A DNA stretch of 64,000 nucleotides. It comes from Aurantiochytrium sp. KH105. Lineage: Eukaryota > Sar > Bigyra > Thraustochytrida > Thraustochytriidae. Of the stretch, positions 16,658 through 25,222 are shown in pieces (position 1 is the first letter of the stretch; every line of letters starts with the position of its first letter). Both the position numbers and the translations under genes were made by a program. The DNA lies in the NCBI GenBank assembly GCA_003116975.1, contig BGKB01000087.1, positions 62,001 through 126,000 of the forward strand, written 5' to 3'. A model generated the notes under the pieces. The model did not search any database, had not been told where the DNA came from, and worked only from the letters and a program-made list of their open reading frames with translations.

Positions 16658-17190
16658 AAGCGCGCGCGTGACCGACCCTCTTTGCCATTTTTCCTTTCTC
16701 ACCCAATGCTACTCTCACCTTGCGCACACTCGCTCTTACAGCACGCTCTCATAGCAATGTGCACTTTATTGCTCAACTTGTCGCATGGCCGTCTGGCCTC
16801 GTGTGACTGACGAATGATGACGATGATGACAACAAGTGAAAAAAAAAAGTAAAAGGAAATGAATAAAAGTATACGATGCTGGCCGCAAATGTGGCCAAGG
16901 ATTTTTGCGCAAAGCGCGAGGCTCGAGACATTGTCCTCAGATTCCCTCAATTGATCTCTTGTTGTGTGTGTGTGGGGGGGGGGGGACGAGTGCTATTGAT
17001 GTTGACGTTGTGAATCGATTGAACTTTTTCGTTAGAAATGATGATGGCGGGCAATGTACATGAACCCTTTCGCCCAGGTCTTGCCTTTCGAACGCCCGCC
17101 CCATTGAAACGCGCAGGCATGCACGGGTGTGGGTAAAAGGCAGGCAGGCAGCCTCGTTAAGGAAGCTTGCTCGGAAAAAATAAATCGACG
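16658..17190. other. Intergenic region between convergent genes
   Basis: The shared 3' flank of the PUF gene and the minus-strand gene. It contains an A-rich stretch near 16840-16870 and a GT run leading into twelve consecutive G (16974-16985). No gene is seen. Confidence 0.7.
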
Positions 17191-18978
17191 TCATTTTCGC
17201 GCAAAATGTGGCTTGGGAGCGCGGCGATCGCTCAGAACTGCACTTGATTCGGCCCGGGTGAGGCGATTCCGCTGCATCGATGTCATGTATTTTATGGTCT
17301 GTAGCGCAAATGGTGTCGCTGCTCGACGGCATCTCGACGCAGTCTCATAGCGGAGATCCGTGGCGCTGACAACAGGGTGAAGAACGCGCTTGATGCGTGT
17401 GGCCGTCTGTTTGGCCACATACTCTGGCGTGGGATCCGCGCGTGGTGGAGCGCCGACTTTGCCCGAGCATGTGTAGTAGCGCACGATGAGAGACGGACAC
17501 TCTGCCTCTTCCCGCGCAACCGCGGCGGGGTCCTGTTCGAGAGTCCCTGTGGGGCCCTTGACGTCAAGTCGAATTCTCCACCACTTTCCTGGTTTGCCAG
17601 GCATGATTGCGCCTTTGGCGAGTATTGTGGCACCATCGATGTCGGTCCTAGTGACTTCGACAAAGACGCCACCCTCGATGAAAACGCATAGGTAAAAGGT
17701 ATTTGGCGAGGGCAAGTCGATGACGTAGGCGCCTAGCACAAACTCGAGTTGTTGTACCTTGCGTTGCGGGGTGAGCGCGACAATGCCGAACTGACGCGTG
17801 GTGGGAAAATACTTGGCTGGTGAGTGCGTCGTTCCGGCGGGATACGCGCTGTTTTGGGCATGGGCTGTGGTGACTGGCGCGTGCGAGGAAGAACTCGACG
17901 TCGACGTCGATGTCGACGACGACGAAGAAGAAGACGAAGCTCCAACAGCTCTTTCATTCGTGGAACTTTGGCTATGATCTCGTGCAACGAAGGACGAGTC
18001 AGATGTCGCAAACAAAGGAAATTGAGGTACATGGCCTCTGTCGTATTGTTGTTGTTGCTGTTGTTGTTGTTGATAATGATCATCTTGGGCTGTTTTGGCA
18101 CTGGAAACAGGCAAGTCAGACTCCAAGAACTGCATGCTCATTCCGGTGGACGGACCGATCCCTTGGGGAAGCGAGAGGTTGCCCCAAGCACTGCTGGAGC
18201 GACTGTTCTCGCTCTCGCCACTTTTTCCGCCTCCACTCTTTCTACCGCTGTTGTCGCTTCCGCTATTGTCACTCCCGCTATTGTCATCGCCACTGCTGCT
18301 GCTACTACTGCTGCTGCTGCTGCTGCTACTACTACTACTACTACTGCTACTACTCCCAGGAGCAGTTTGGGCAGCCTGTTGTTGTTGAAACTGGCCCGAC
18401 GAGCTTGAGTCTTTGGCAGCTGCTGGGGAAGAAAACGGAGCAGGCGGTGGCGGAGCCCGCGATACTGCCTTGACATACTCTTGCATAGGTGGCGTTTGAA
18501 GTGCAGATATACCAGAAATCGACGAGAGCCCTGCGTTGGAGGAAGAAGACTTAGAATTCGAGTTTGATGACGATGAAGACGAGGATGTCGAGGTATTTGC
18601 TGAGACAGAGCGCATCACTGCACCCTGCACAGCCCATGCGGGGGCCGGGAACTGCTGTCCAGAGCCAGCACTAGCGAAAGCATCATCGCCAAACCCAGAT
18701 GGCGAGGATGGCGCGCCAGGGTTGCCTGAGAAGGACGCTCGATTGCCCTCGAGTCGCACCTGAGCAAAGGAGGCTGCGTCCGGAGGTACCTGAAGTTGAA
18801 ATGGGGATGGGGGTATGGATGACACCGGCAGAGGTTGTGAGGCCCGCGCCGTTGCAGGCTGCGTCTGCGCTGGGCGTTTGGGTGGCTGCTGTTGCTGCTG
18901 TTGCTGCTGTTGCTGCTGGCGACCTTTGACTTTGTCGCGCGAGCTCGCTTTGGCTTTGCTCTGGCGTCGCGAGCTCAT
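17191..18978 (-). CDS. Unrecognised Ser/Gln-rich protein with a conserved-looking C-terminal domain
   Basis: A 595-residue protein of unknown function. The ATG at 18978 opens a basic N-terminus followed by a polyglutamine tract (about residues 21-32). Residues ~120-380 are dominated by polyserine, SGSDNSG-like repeats and further polyGln, probably disordered. Residues ~390-595 are different: ordinary composition with alternating hydrophobic/charged segments, including FGIVALTP, FYLCVFIEGGVFVEV and KWWRIRLDV, ending in a basic Arg/Lys/Ala tail. This reads like a small beta-rich folded domain that I cannot match to a family. There is no signal peptide, membrane segment or catalytic motif that I recognise. 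Uninterrupted coding length and normal composition in the C-terminal third make it a credible gene. Confidence 0.75.
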   Translation of the reverse strand: MSSRRQSKAKASSRDKVKGRQQQQQQQQQQQPPKRPAQTQPATARASQPLPVSSIPPSPFQLQVPPDAASFAQVRLEGNRASFSGNPGAPSSPSGFGDDAFASAGSGQQFPAPAWAVQGAVMRSVSANTSTSSSSSSSNSNSKSSSSNAGLSSISGISALQTPPMQEYVKAVSRAPPPPAPFSSPAAAKDSSSSGQFQQQQAAQTAPGSSSSSSSSSSSSSSSSSSSSSGDDNSGSDNSGSDNSGRKSGGGKSGESENSRSSSAWGNLSLPQGIGPSTGMSMQFLESDLPVSSAKTAQDDHYQQQQQQQQQYDRGHVPQFPLFATSDSSFVARDHSQSSTNERAVGASSSSSSSSTSTSTSSSSSHAPVTTAHAQNSAYPAGTTHSPAKYFPTTRQFGIVALTPQRKVQQLEFVLGAYVIDLPSPNTFYLCVFIEGGVFVEVTRTDIDGATILAKGAIMPGKPGKWWRIRLDVKGPTGTLEQDPAAVAREEAECPSLIVRYYTCSGKVGAPPRADPTPEYVAKQTATRIKRVLHPVVSATDLRYETASRCRRAATPFALQTIKYMTSMQRNRLTRAESSAVLSDRRAPKPHFARK

Positions 18979-19663
18979 TGCTTGTGGGAGAGCCAGCCAC
19001 CCCTCGGATGAGGACTACGTTTCGCGCCCTTCTTCTCCTCGTAAGTGATTGATGTCCTCCGAGACGTTGCCGGTCTGCGACTTTATTTGGCAGACGGTCG
19101 TCGACGGCCCCCTCCTTCGTGACGATGTGATAGCCCGCGCCAAGCGAGCGCCGAATCCCCAACGAAGCGACGCAGCTTGGCGGAGACGAAAGCAGCCCCG
19201 ACCGTCGGGCAAGAACACGAATGCCCAATTGGGACGATGACCACGACCTCGGCCGCCGCGACCGACGGAGACGTGAAAGGCGGAGCTGCGTCAAGTCCAA
19301 GCCGCCTCCTGCGCCGCGCTCGCGGCCTCGTCCTCGCCCTCGGCGCCCGCCGGCCCGCCCGGCAGCCCGCCCGGAGGTCGGTTGACGTTGCCTGCTCGCG
19401 CGCTCGCCAGCAGCCGCGCTCGGCGCCTGCACGTGTCGCTTCGCGCCGCCCGCTCGCTCGCCCCGCCGCGCGGCGGTGAGTGAGGCGCGCCGCGCGCGGA
19501 GAAGGCAGACTGCGCGCTCTCCGCCCGTCCACCCGCTCGCCTCGCCTCGCCTCGCCTCGCGGCGCAGCGCAGTGCAGCCGCTCGCTGCGTGCGTGCTGGA
19601 GCTCGGGCCCGCGCCACAGCACGCTCGCGCGGCGCCTCCTGCCGCCCCGGCGCAGCTCAGCTC

Positions 19664-19719
19664 CTGCGTGGCGCTGCGTGGCGCTGCGTGGCGCTGCGAG
19701 GCGCTGCGCGCCGCTGCGC
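19664..19719. repeat. 10-bp GC-rich tandem repeat
   Basis: About five slightly diverged copies of a 10-bp unit related to GCGCTGCGTG. Confidence 0.7.
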
Positions 19720-19944
19720 TCCGGGCCCGCGGCCGGCGCCTGCGTCTGCGCGGGCGGTCTCGCGCGCAGGGTCTGGGACCCCGCCGTGCCAAGCGAGCGC
19801 GAGAGAGGAGAGATGAGATGAGGTGGGATCGCAAGCGCGAGCGCGAGCGCAATCGCAAGCGCAGACTTGGTGGCCGGCCTCGCGCGCTGTCTGCGCCGCG
19901 CGGGTGCACGGCCGCCCGCACAACTTGAAGGGCCCCGCGCGCTT

Positions 19945-19980
19945 CGATCGTTCGATCGTTCGTTCGTTCGTTCGTTCGCT
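19945..19980. repeat. CGTT/CGAT tetranucleotide tract
   Basis: A run of TTCG/ATCG tetranucleotides, about eight units. Confidence 0.75.
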
Positions 19981-20192
19981 CCGTTTGTTCTGTTCTGCTG
20001 TGCTCCGTCCGCTGGGCTCTGCGCCGTGCTGCGCTGCGCTGTGGCCACGCGCGGCCTCGCTCGGAGGCGCCGCCGGGAGTCGTTGCGATCGTCGGCGATG
20101 GGCGACGTGTCGACGCCGCGCGGCTCTGCGCCGCTCCGCGCTGCGCTGCCGGGGCGGCAAGCGGCGGCCGCGAGGCGTTTGTCCGAGCGGGC

Positions 20193-20222
20193 GCAGGGCA
20201 GGGCAGGGCAGGGCAGGCAGGG
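20193..20222. repeat. GGGCA pentanucleotide tract
   Basis: Five to six GGGCA units in tandem inside the GC-rich region. Confidence 0.75.
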
Positions 20223-21280
20223 CCCGCCTCCTGCGCCGCGCTCTCGGCCGGGGCGGGCGCTGCGGCGGCGCTCTCAGCCGGGGCGGCAGAAGCAGGCGCG
20301 CGAGGGGTGGTTGATCCCGGCCTTTATGCGCGCCACCGCTAGCGGTGATTTGTTGATCCCTGCGGCCCGCAGCGCCCCCGCGGCGTAGAGGCGGGGCGTC
20401 GGCTGTGGGGCCGAGGCGGCGGTCTTGGAGGGACGAAACGTCGGCGTCCCGGGGCGACTAGCACGGTATCGCCCACGCAGCGCGCGCTGAGGCGCAGGAG
20501 GACACAGCTGTGTAGTTTGCGGGAAGGGGCCGCGAGCAGGGCCGGCGTGCTGCAGCGGGCCTCTGCGGGCGCGCGCGCGGGCACCCGCCTCGCCTCGCCT
20601 CGCCTCGCTTCTTTCTTGCCTCCTGGCTCGCGACACGACGCGTGAATGCAGCGCGCTCAGCGCAGCGGCACGGACGCGCGCAAGCCAGCCAGCCAGCCAG
20701 CCACTGGCCAGCGAGCAACTGCAACTTGCAACCTGCAGCCAGTGCAGCTAGCTGAAGCCAGAGCCTCCTCGCTCGAGCCCTCCGGCCCCGCGCGCTATCT
20801 TTCTATACAGGTATGCTCCCTCCGCACCGCGGGACGATGCTCGCTCGACGGTCGCTCGCCGGCCGCGAGCCAAGTCCCAGGAAGGGTTCGCAGGCGTGTG
20901 CAGAGCGCCCGCCCGGAGTGAGCGGCCGCTGGCCAGGCGAGGCAGACCCGGGTGACGACCGGCCAGCAGGCAATGTGCGAGACGAGGGACGCGAGGCGCT
21001 CGAGCTCTGCGCTCGAGCTCTGCGGCCGGCGGCTGGCAGTGCGAGCTGGCTCGGGTTGATCGATCGCAGGCGCGCGCCGCGTTCGAGGGCGTGGCCGCGG
21101 CGCGCGCGCGGCCGGCCGACCGGCTGGCCGCACCGGCCGCAGGGCGCCTGCCGCGGACAGGGGCGCGACGCGAAGCGCAGGGACGCGGCGCGGGCCGCAC
21201 CGCGTTCGTTTGAGCGGTCGAACGATGCCGTCGTGCCCTGACATGAACCGGCGCGCCATGACCTCCCGAGCCAGGCAGGC

Positions 21281-21336
21281 GCAGGAGCAGCAGCAGCAGC
21301 AGGAGCAGCAGCAGCAGGAGCAGCAGCAGCAGTGGC
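21281..21336. repeat. CAG/GAG trinucleotide tract
   Basis: Interrupted CAG repeat (blocks of CAG separated by GAG). It is open in one frame as polyglutamine, but there is no surrounding gene. Confidence 0.7.
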
Positions 21337-21712
21337 AGCTGCAGCTGCAGGTGCCCCGGGCCCCGCGCAGCCGCCGGCTTGACGGCCGGGTGTGATGCGG
21401 AATGTGCTGTACACGCAGCAGCGGCCAGGTCAAGTCGAGCGCGAGCCAACGCAGACAGGCGACAACGCCGAGGCCGAGGCCAGGGTTGAGGCCGAGGCCG
21501 AGGTCAAGCTCGAGGTCAAGCGGAAGGAGGGCCGCCGCGCCGAGCCGAGGCGAGTTTTCGCGTCGCTTTCTCGTGTCGCGGCCGCGCATGCGTGTGTGTG
21601 TATAGTACAGTATGTAATGTTATGTGTGTGTAACGCAAGGTCAGGGCGAGCGAGGGGAAGCCTGCCGGGTCCGAGGCCCAGGTACCGGCGAGAGGCGGAG
21701 GCTGAGCGCCGG

Positions 21713-21757
21713 TCGTGTCGTCTCGTGTCGTCTCGTGCCGCGTCGTGTCGTCTCGCG
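21713..21757. repeat. CGTGTCGTCT tandem repeat
   Basis: About four copies of a 10-bp CGTGTCGTCT-like unit with small changes. Confidence 0.7.
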
Positions 21758-22552
21758 CCACGCTGTCGGCCGCACGCTGCCGCTGACGCAGCACGCTCGC
21801 TATGCCGCTCCTCTCGTCGCTACCACAGCAGAGTGTCAGCTGTGTAGAAAGAGCATCCAAAAAAAAGTAGTAGCAGCAGCAGTGGCAGTGGTCGGGGCAG
21901 GTCGGTTTTGGCGTGTAGTAAACTCTACTACCTTCTGACTGTGAACGCAGAGACAGCTGCCGCGACAGAACTCTGGGAGGTCCGAAGAACTCTCGCTTGC
22001 TTGTTTTGGCCAAAGGTGTTGGCGCAGAAGGTGCATTTGCGAAGGAGAGAAGCCAGCATAGCTTGTTGCTCGCTTTTGCGCGTGAGAACCCGCACGCTCG
22101 CTGCAGCCGGTCGCCTGGTCGCTGTCGCTGCGCCGAGCTCCGGACGGAAAGGAGAAGCGGTCGCGGTCGTGGTCGGTGCCGGGATCCCCGTTCGACAGCC
22201 AGAAGAAGCACCCGCACGCACAACGCGACTGAAAAAGTAGAGCTCGTTCGCTCGATATCGACCAATTGACTGATCGGAGGGGAAGCGGAAGCGGAGCCGG
22301 AGGCTGATTCAAGTTCGCAGGGGAGAAGCAGCTGCAGCTGCCGGGCTGCTGCTGCAGCTGCAGGAGGAGGAGGAGCCCGGAGGATCCGGCCGGCGGCGGT
22401 GGAACAGGCGAAAGGCTGCGCGTCTCGGCTTCGCGGATGGAGGGGTGGGTTTTCGCGGCACGGGGTGCGTAACCTCGCCTCGGAAGCGACGGCGAGTCTC
22501 AGGGACGAACGGCGAAAAAATAAAATCGCTCGAAAAAAAATAAAAGTACGCT

Positions 22553-22631
22553 TGACCTGAGTGGGACTCGAACCCACGCTCTTTCGAACCACGGCCTTAA
22601 CGTGGCACCTTAACCGCTCGGTCATCAGGCC
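22553..22631 (-). tRNA. tRNA-Leu(AAG), copy 1
   Basis: A 79-nt class II tRNA read on the minus strand. The 7-bp acceptor stem is GGCCUGA/UCAGGUC (one G-U pair) with discriminator A73. The D stem is ACC/GGU, the anticodon stem CCACG/CGUGG with loop UUAAGGC (anticodon AAG, presumably inosine at 34), an 11-nt variable arm, and a T stem GUGGG/CCCAC with loop UUCGAGU. No intron and no encoded CCA. T-rich stretches follow on the transcribed strand (A-rich at 22532-22545), fitting a Pol III terminator. Confidence 0.96.
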
Positions 22632-22690
22632 TGCTGGTGGAGACGAGGCGCAGCGCAGTTTCGCCGGCAAGGGCGCGCGCGGCGACTGGC

Positions 22691-22722
22691 AAAAAGAAAG
22701 AAAGAAAGAAAGAAAGAAAAAA
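22691..22722. repeat. AAAG tetranucleotide tract
   Basis: About seven AAAG units a short distance upstream of tRNA-Leu copy 1 (in its transcription direction). Confidence 0.8.
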
Positions 22723-23219
22723 GAGCAGCAAGGCCTACTACATTCACGCACACGAGAAACGCATTTTCTCTTGAAAGCAGCAACCGGAGAACCAAGACAA
22801 GAGGACGTCTTATGCTCGTTGTTTGCAGCCAGGTGAGTGCCAGGTATGGCCCCTTGCGTAGCATCAACCAAGAGTTTTGGATCCGAGTATCCCTTGAACA
22901 CCACGCCTTTGCGTATGCTCCGGGGACGTAGCTGGAGGTCACGACAGCCCTCTCATGTTATTTATAGCGAAGCGGACCCAAGCACAAGGTCGAAGTAGCC
23001 AGTATCGGTCTGGCAGTGGAAGTTCTTGCAATGCCGACCATTCGCTTCAACATGTTGATGCTTTGTATCTGATGGCGTGGAGCATTCGACATCATTTTTG
23101 CGTCGTGACTGTTCCTTCTCGCTCAATGTTATTCCTCTCTCGATATTACGAATTTCAGGCGTGTGCGTATCATGGAGAGAGATCACAGTGCAAGTAAACA
23201 CGACGTACGTTCAGAGTTC

Positions 23220-23332
23220 TTGGTGACCATTGCGCAAAATGGCATTGGGGACGAATTTCTTGGTGATCGTTGCAATTTTGTTGGAGACCTTTGCGCAGAA
23301 TATCAGCTTTGTTGGAGACCATTGCGTAGAAT
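23220..23332. repeat. Degenerate ~21-bp repeat
   Basis: A unit of the form TTGGWGACCWTTGCGYARAAT occurs at 23220-23240, 23281-23301 and 23312-23332, with a poorer fourth copy near 23260. Confidence 0.55.
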
Positions 23333-24293
23333 GCTACTTTCGACAACTTTGGAACACATTAGACAGCCACCACACCCCTCCAAAAAGATGAAAAATTTAA
23401 TAAAGTAAAATAAGTTGCGACTAGCCGCGACTTTCTCGCGACTGTTCATCTCGCGAACAGCCAGTCACGAACGATCACGAATCAGTTACCGTGGAAATAA
23501 CGAAAGTGCGGGGTACGAGCGCAGCAACGACGATATGAACAGGCACGAGCATGAAGCGCACTCAAATCATGAAAAGGCCGGAAGGTGCGTTGGCTAGTAC
23601 AATCACCACAAAGTACGCGTCGGGGGAGAGCCCCGTTTCGGACAGGGCGAGTGCAAGGAAGCCGTCGATGACGTGCAAGACCTAACGACCGCCATGCCGA
23701 CGAGTCTCGCCAACAGTTTTACGCTTTCCACCGAAGCACTTCTGGACAAGCAGGTTGTGCAAGAACCTTTTGCAGACTTCATTGGCCCCCGCTGCAGCGT
23801 TTGGGACCGATAGAGCTCACATCGTTGCGAGAAAACGGGTTTTGCTCGCTTGGCCTCCATGTTATTCGACCAGATGGACTAGCCAATGACTCGTGAGATG
23901 GGGTAACTAATTAGGGGCTCGTAAACCGTGTAAGTAGGCACTGACTGATCAACAGGCTCTTCAATGCTTGAAATTTCTCATAAACCAGGCAAATTAGTTG
24001 AAGCAGAGAATACGACCAGCGTGTCGAGAAGCAATGCCTTCGGTCTTTGTCTTCTGCATGTCCTAGTTAAACGACGCGACATAGAGGAGCTGTTTACGAG
24101 TCCGTTTGGGTCGAAACTGAGATGGGCTCATTTGAGAACGCTCAGGCCAAGCATCGCTCAGGGCCAAAAAATGAGGACCAAGACAATACAATACTTGGTT
24201 CGTCATTTGTCTTGAACGACATCCTTCCTTCAGAGAACCGTGTTTTGCCTGGGCCGAACGCGACCAAGCTTTATGCCCAAAAAAAAATTCGCT

Positions 24294-24372
24294 TGACCTG
24301 AGTGGGACTCGAACCCACGCTCTTTCGAACCACGGCCTTAACGTGGCACCTTAACCGCTCGGTCATCAGGCC
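24294..24372 (-). tRNA. tRNA-Leu(AAG), copy 2
   Basis: All 79 nt are identical to copy 1. The minus-strand 3' flank has a run of nine T (A at 24280-24288), a Pol III terminator. Confidence 0.96.
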
Positions 24373-24494
24373 TGCTGTGGATGCTGGGCGCTCGGTTGGT
24401 TTTCCGGAATGCATGCATCGAACAGGAAGGAAAAAAAAAAAATCAATGGCTGGGAGGACATGGGAGACACCGCGCGAGAAAAAAAAATTAATCT

Positions 24495-24573
24495 TGACCT
24501 GAGTGGGACTCGAACCCACGCTCTTTCGAACCACGGCCTTAACGTGGCACCTTAACCGCTCGGTCATCAGGCC
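24495..24573 (-). tRNA. tRNA-Leu(AAG), copy 3
   Basis: Identical over 79 nt to the other copies and 122 bp from copy 2. A T-run terminator follows on the transcribed strand (A-rich at 24479-24487). Confidence 0.96.
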
Positions 24574-24661
24574 TGCTGGGAGAGGCTGGGCCCGGGGCCA
24601 GTTTTGCGCAATGCAGACCTAGCTTTGGGAGAAAAAAAATAGCTCAAAAATAAAAATCCAG

Positions 24662-24740
24662 TGACCTGAGTGGGACTCGAACCCACGCTCTTTCGAACCA
24701 CGGCCTTAACGTGGCACCTTAACCGCTCGGTCATCAGGCC
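24662..24740 (-). tRNA. tRNA-Leu(AAG), copy 4
   Basis: Identical over 79 nt to the other copies and 88 bp from copy 3. T-rich stretches follow on the minus strand (A-rich at 24632-24640 and 24645-24656). Confidence 0.96.
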
Positions 24741-25204
24741 GGATGCAAGTGTGGGGATCCGTGACCATTTTGTTGTCTCTGGAGGGCGCCGTAAAGCTGT
24801 CGAAGCAACCAACTTTGCTTGCAATCGAAAGATCGGGAAACACTTGTTTCGACAATGATGGTCGTTGTCAGTCGCACTCAATTGAAAATATATTAATGGC
24901 ATTACTTTTCACTTCCCTGCTCCAGCAAACACGTAAAATGAGCAAATGTCTCTCTCTCAGTTAAAAAAAAAAAAAAAATGCTTCTTTGCTATGGTGCCCC
25001 GACTCGCAGTCGAATGAATCACACAAGCAATAATTTCTTTGCTATGAGCAAGCTCACCTCGGCACCCAATGTTGTTTTCAGCTTTACAAACAAAGTTGTC
25101 TCCAATCTTCCGATACTTTGTTGGGTAATGTTGCAATGACGCGCTATTAAATCAGTCACACAAGCAGTGCAGTTGGAATGAATATTTCTTTGTTACGAGG
25201 TAGC
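24741..25204. other. Intergenic region between tRNA copy 4 and the nucleoporin 3' end
   Basis: AT-richer sequence with sixteen consecutive A (24963-24978) and an imperfect copy of the nucleoporin gene's 3' end. No gene is seen. Confidence 0.6.
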
Positions 25205-25222
25205 TCACTTCGATGCCCAAGA
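25008..25222. repeat. Imperfect duplication of the nucleoporin 3' end
   Basis: The stretch at about 25008-25073 resembles 25152-25222. Both contain a CACACAAGCA element, a TCTTTG block and an AGCTCAC followed by a copy of the last nucleoporin codons. The order of small blocks differs slightly, so it is old or rearranged. Confidence 0.5.

Larger units (their letters stand above)
18979..22552. other. GC-rich gene-poor region
   Basis: About 3.6 kb without a convincing gene. Long frames exist on both strands, but they are Arg/Ala/Pro-rich by-products of very high GC, overlap in several frames at once and show no domain. The sequence is packed with short tandem repeats, listed separately. From about 21600 it becomes less GC-rich. 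The left end presumably carries the promoter of the minus-strand gene ending at 18978. Confidence 0.6.
22632..24293. other. Intergenic region between tRNA copies 1 and 2
   Basis: No convincing gene. It contains an AAAG microsatellite, a short degenerate repeat, and two small open stretches (about 23600-23812 and 23964-24215) without recognisable homology or strong start contexts. Confidence 0.55.

Noticed and set aside
18683-20388. Overlapping Arg/Ala-rich frames on both strands in the GC-rich island
   Set aside because: Open in several frames at once because stops are rare at such GC; no domain, no plausible splice structure seen.
21281-21336. CAG tract as part of a polyglutamine gene
   Set aside because: The surrounding frame is short and compositional; stops close it on both sides.
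23964-24215. Small ORF with a vague similarity to the tail of Copia-type polyproteins
   Set aside because: Only a handful of residues resemble the pattern, with no RNase H or integrase sequence around it.
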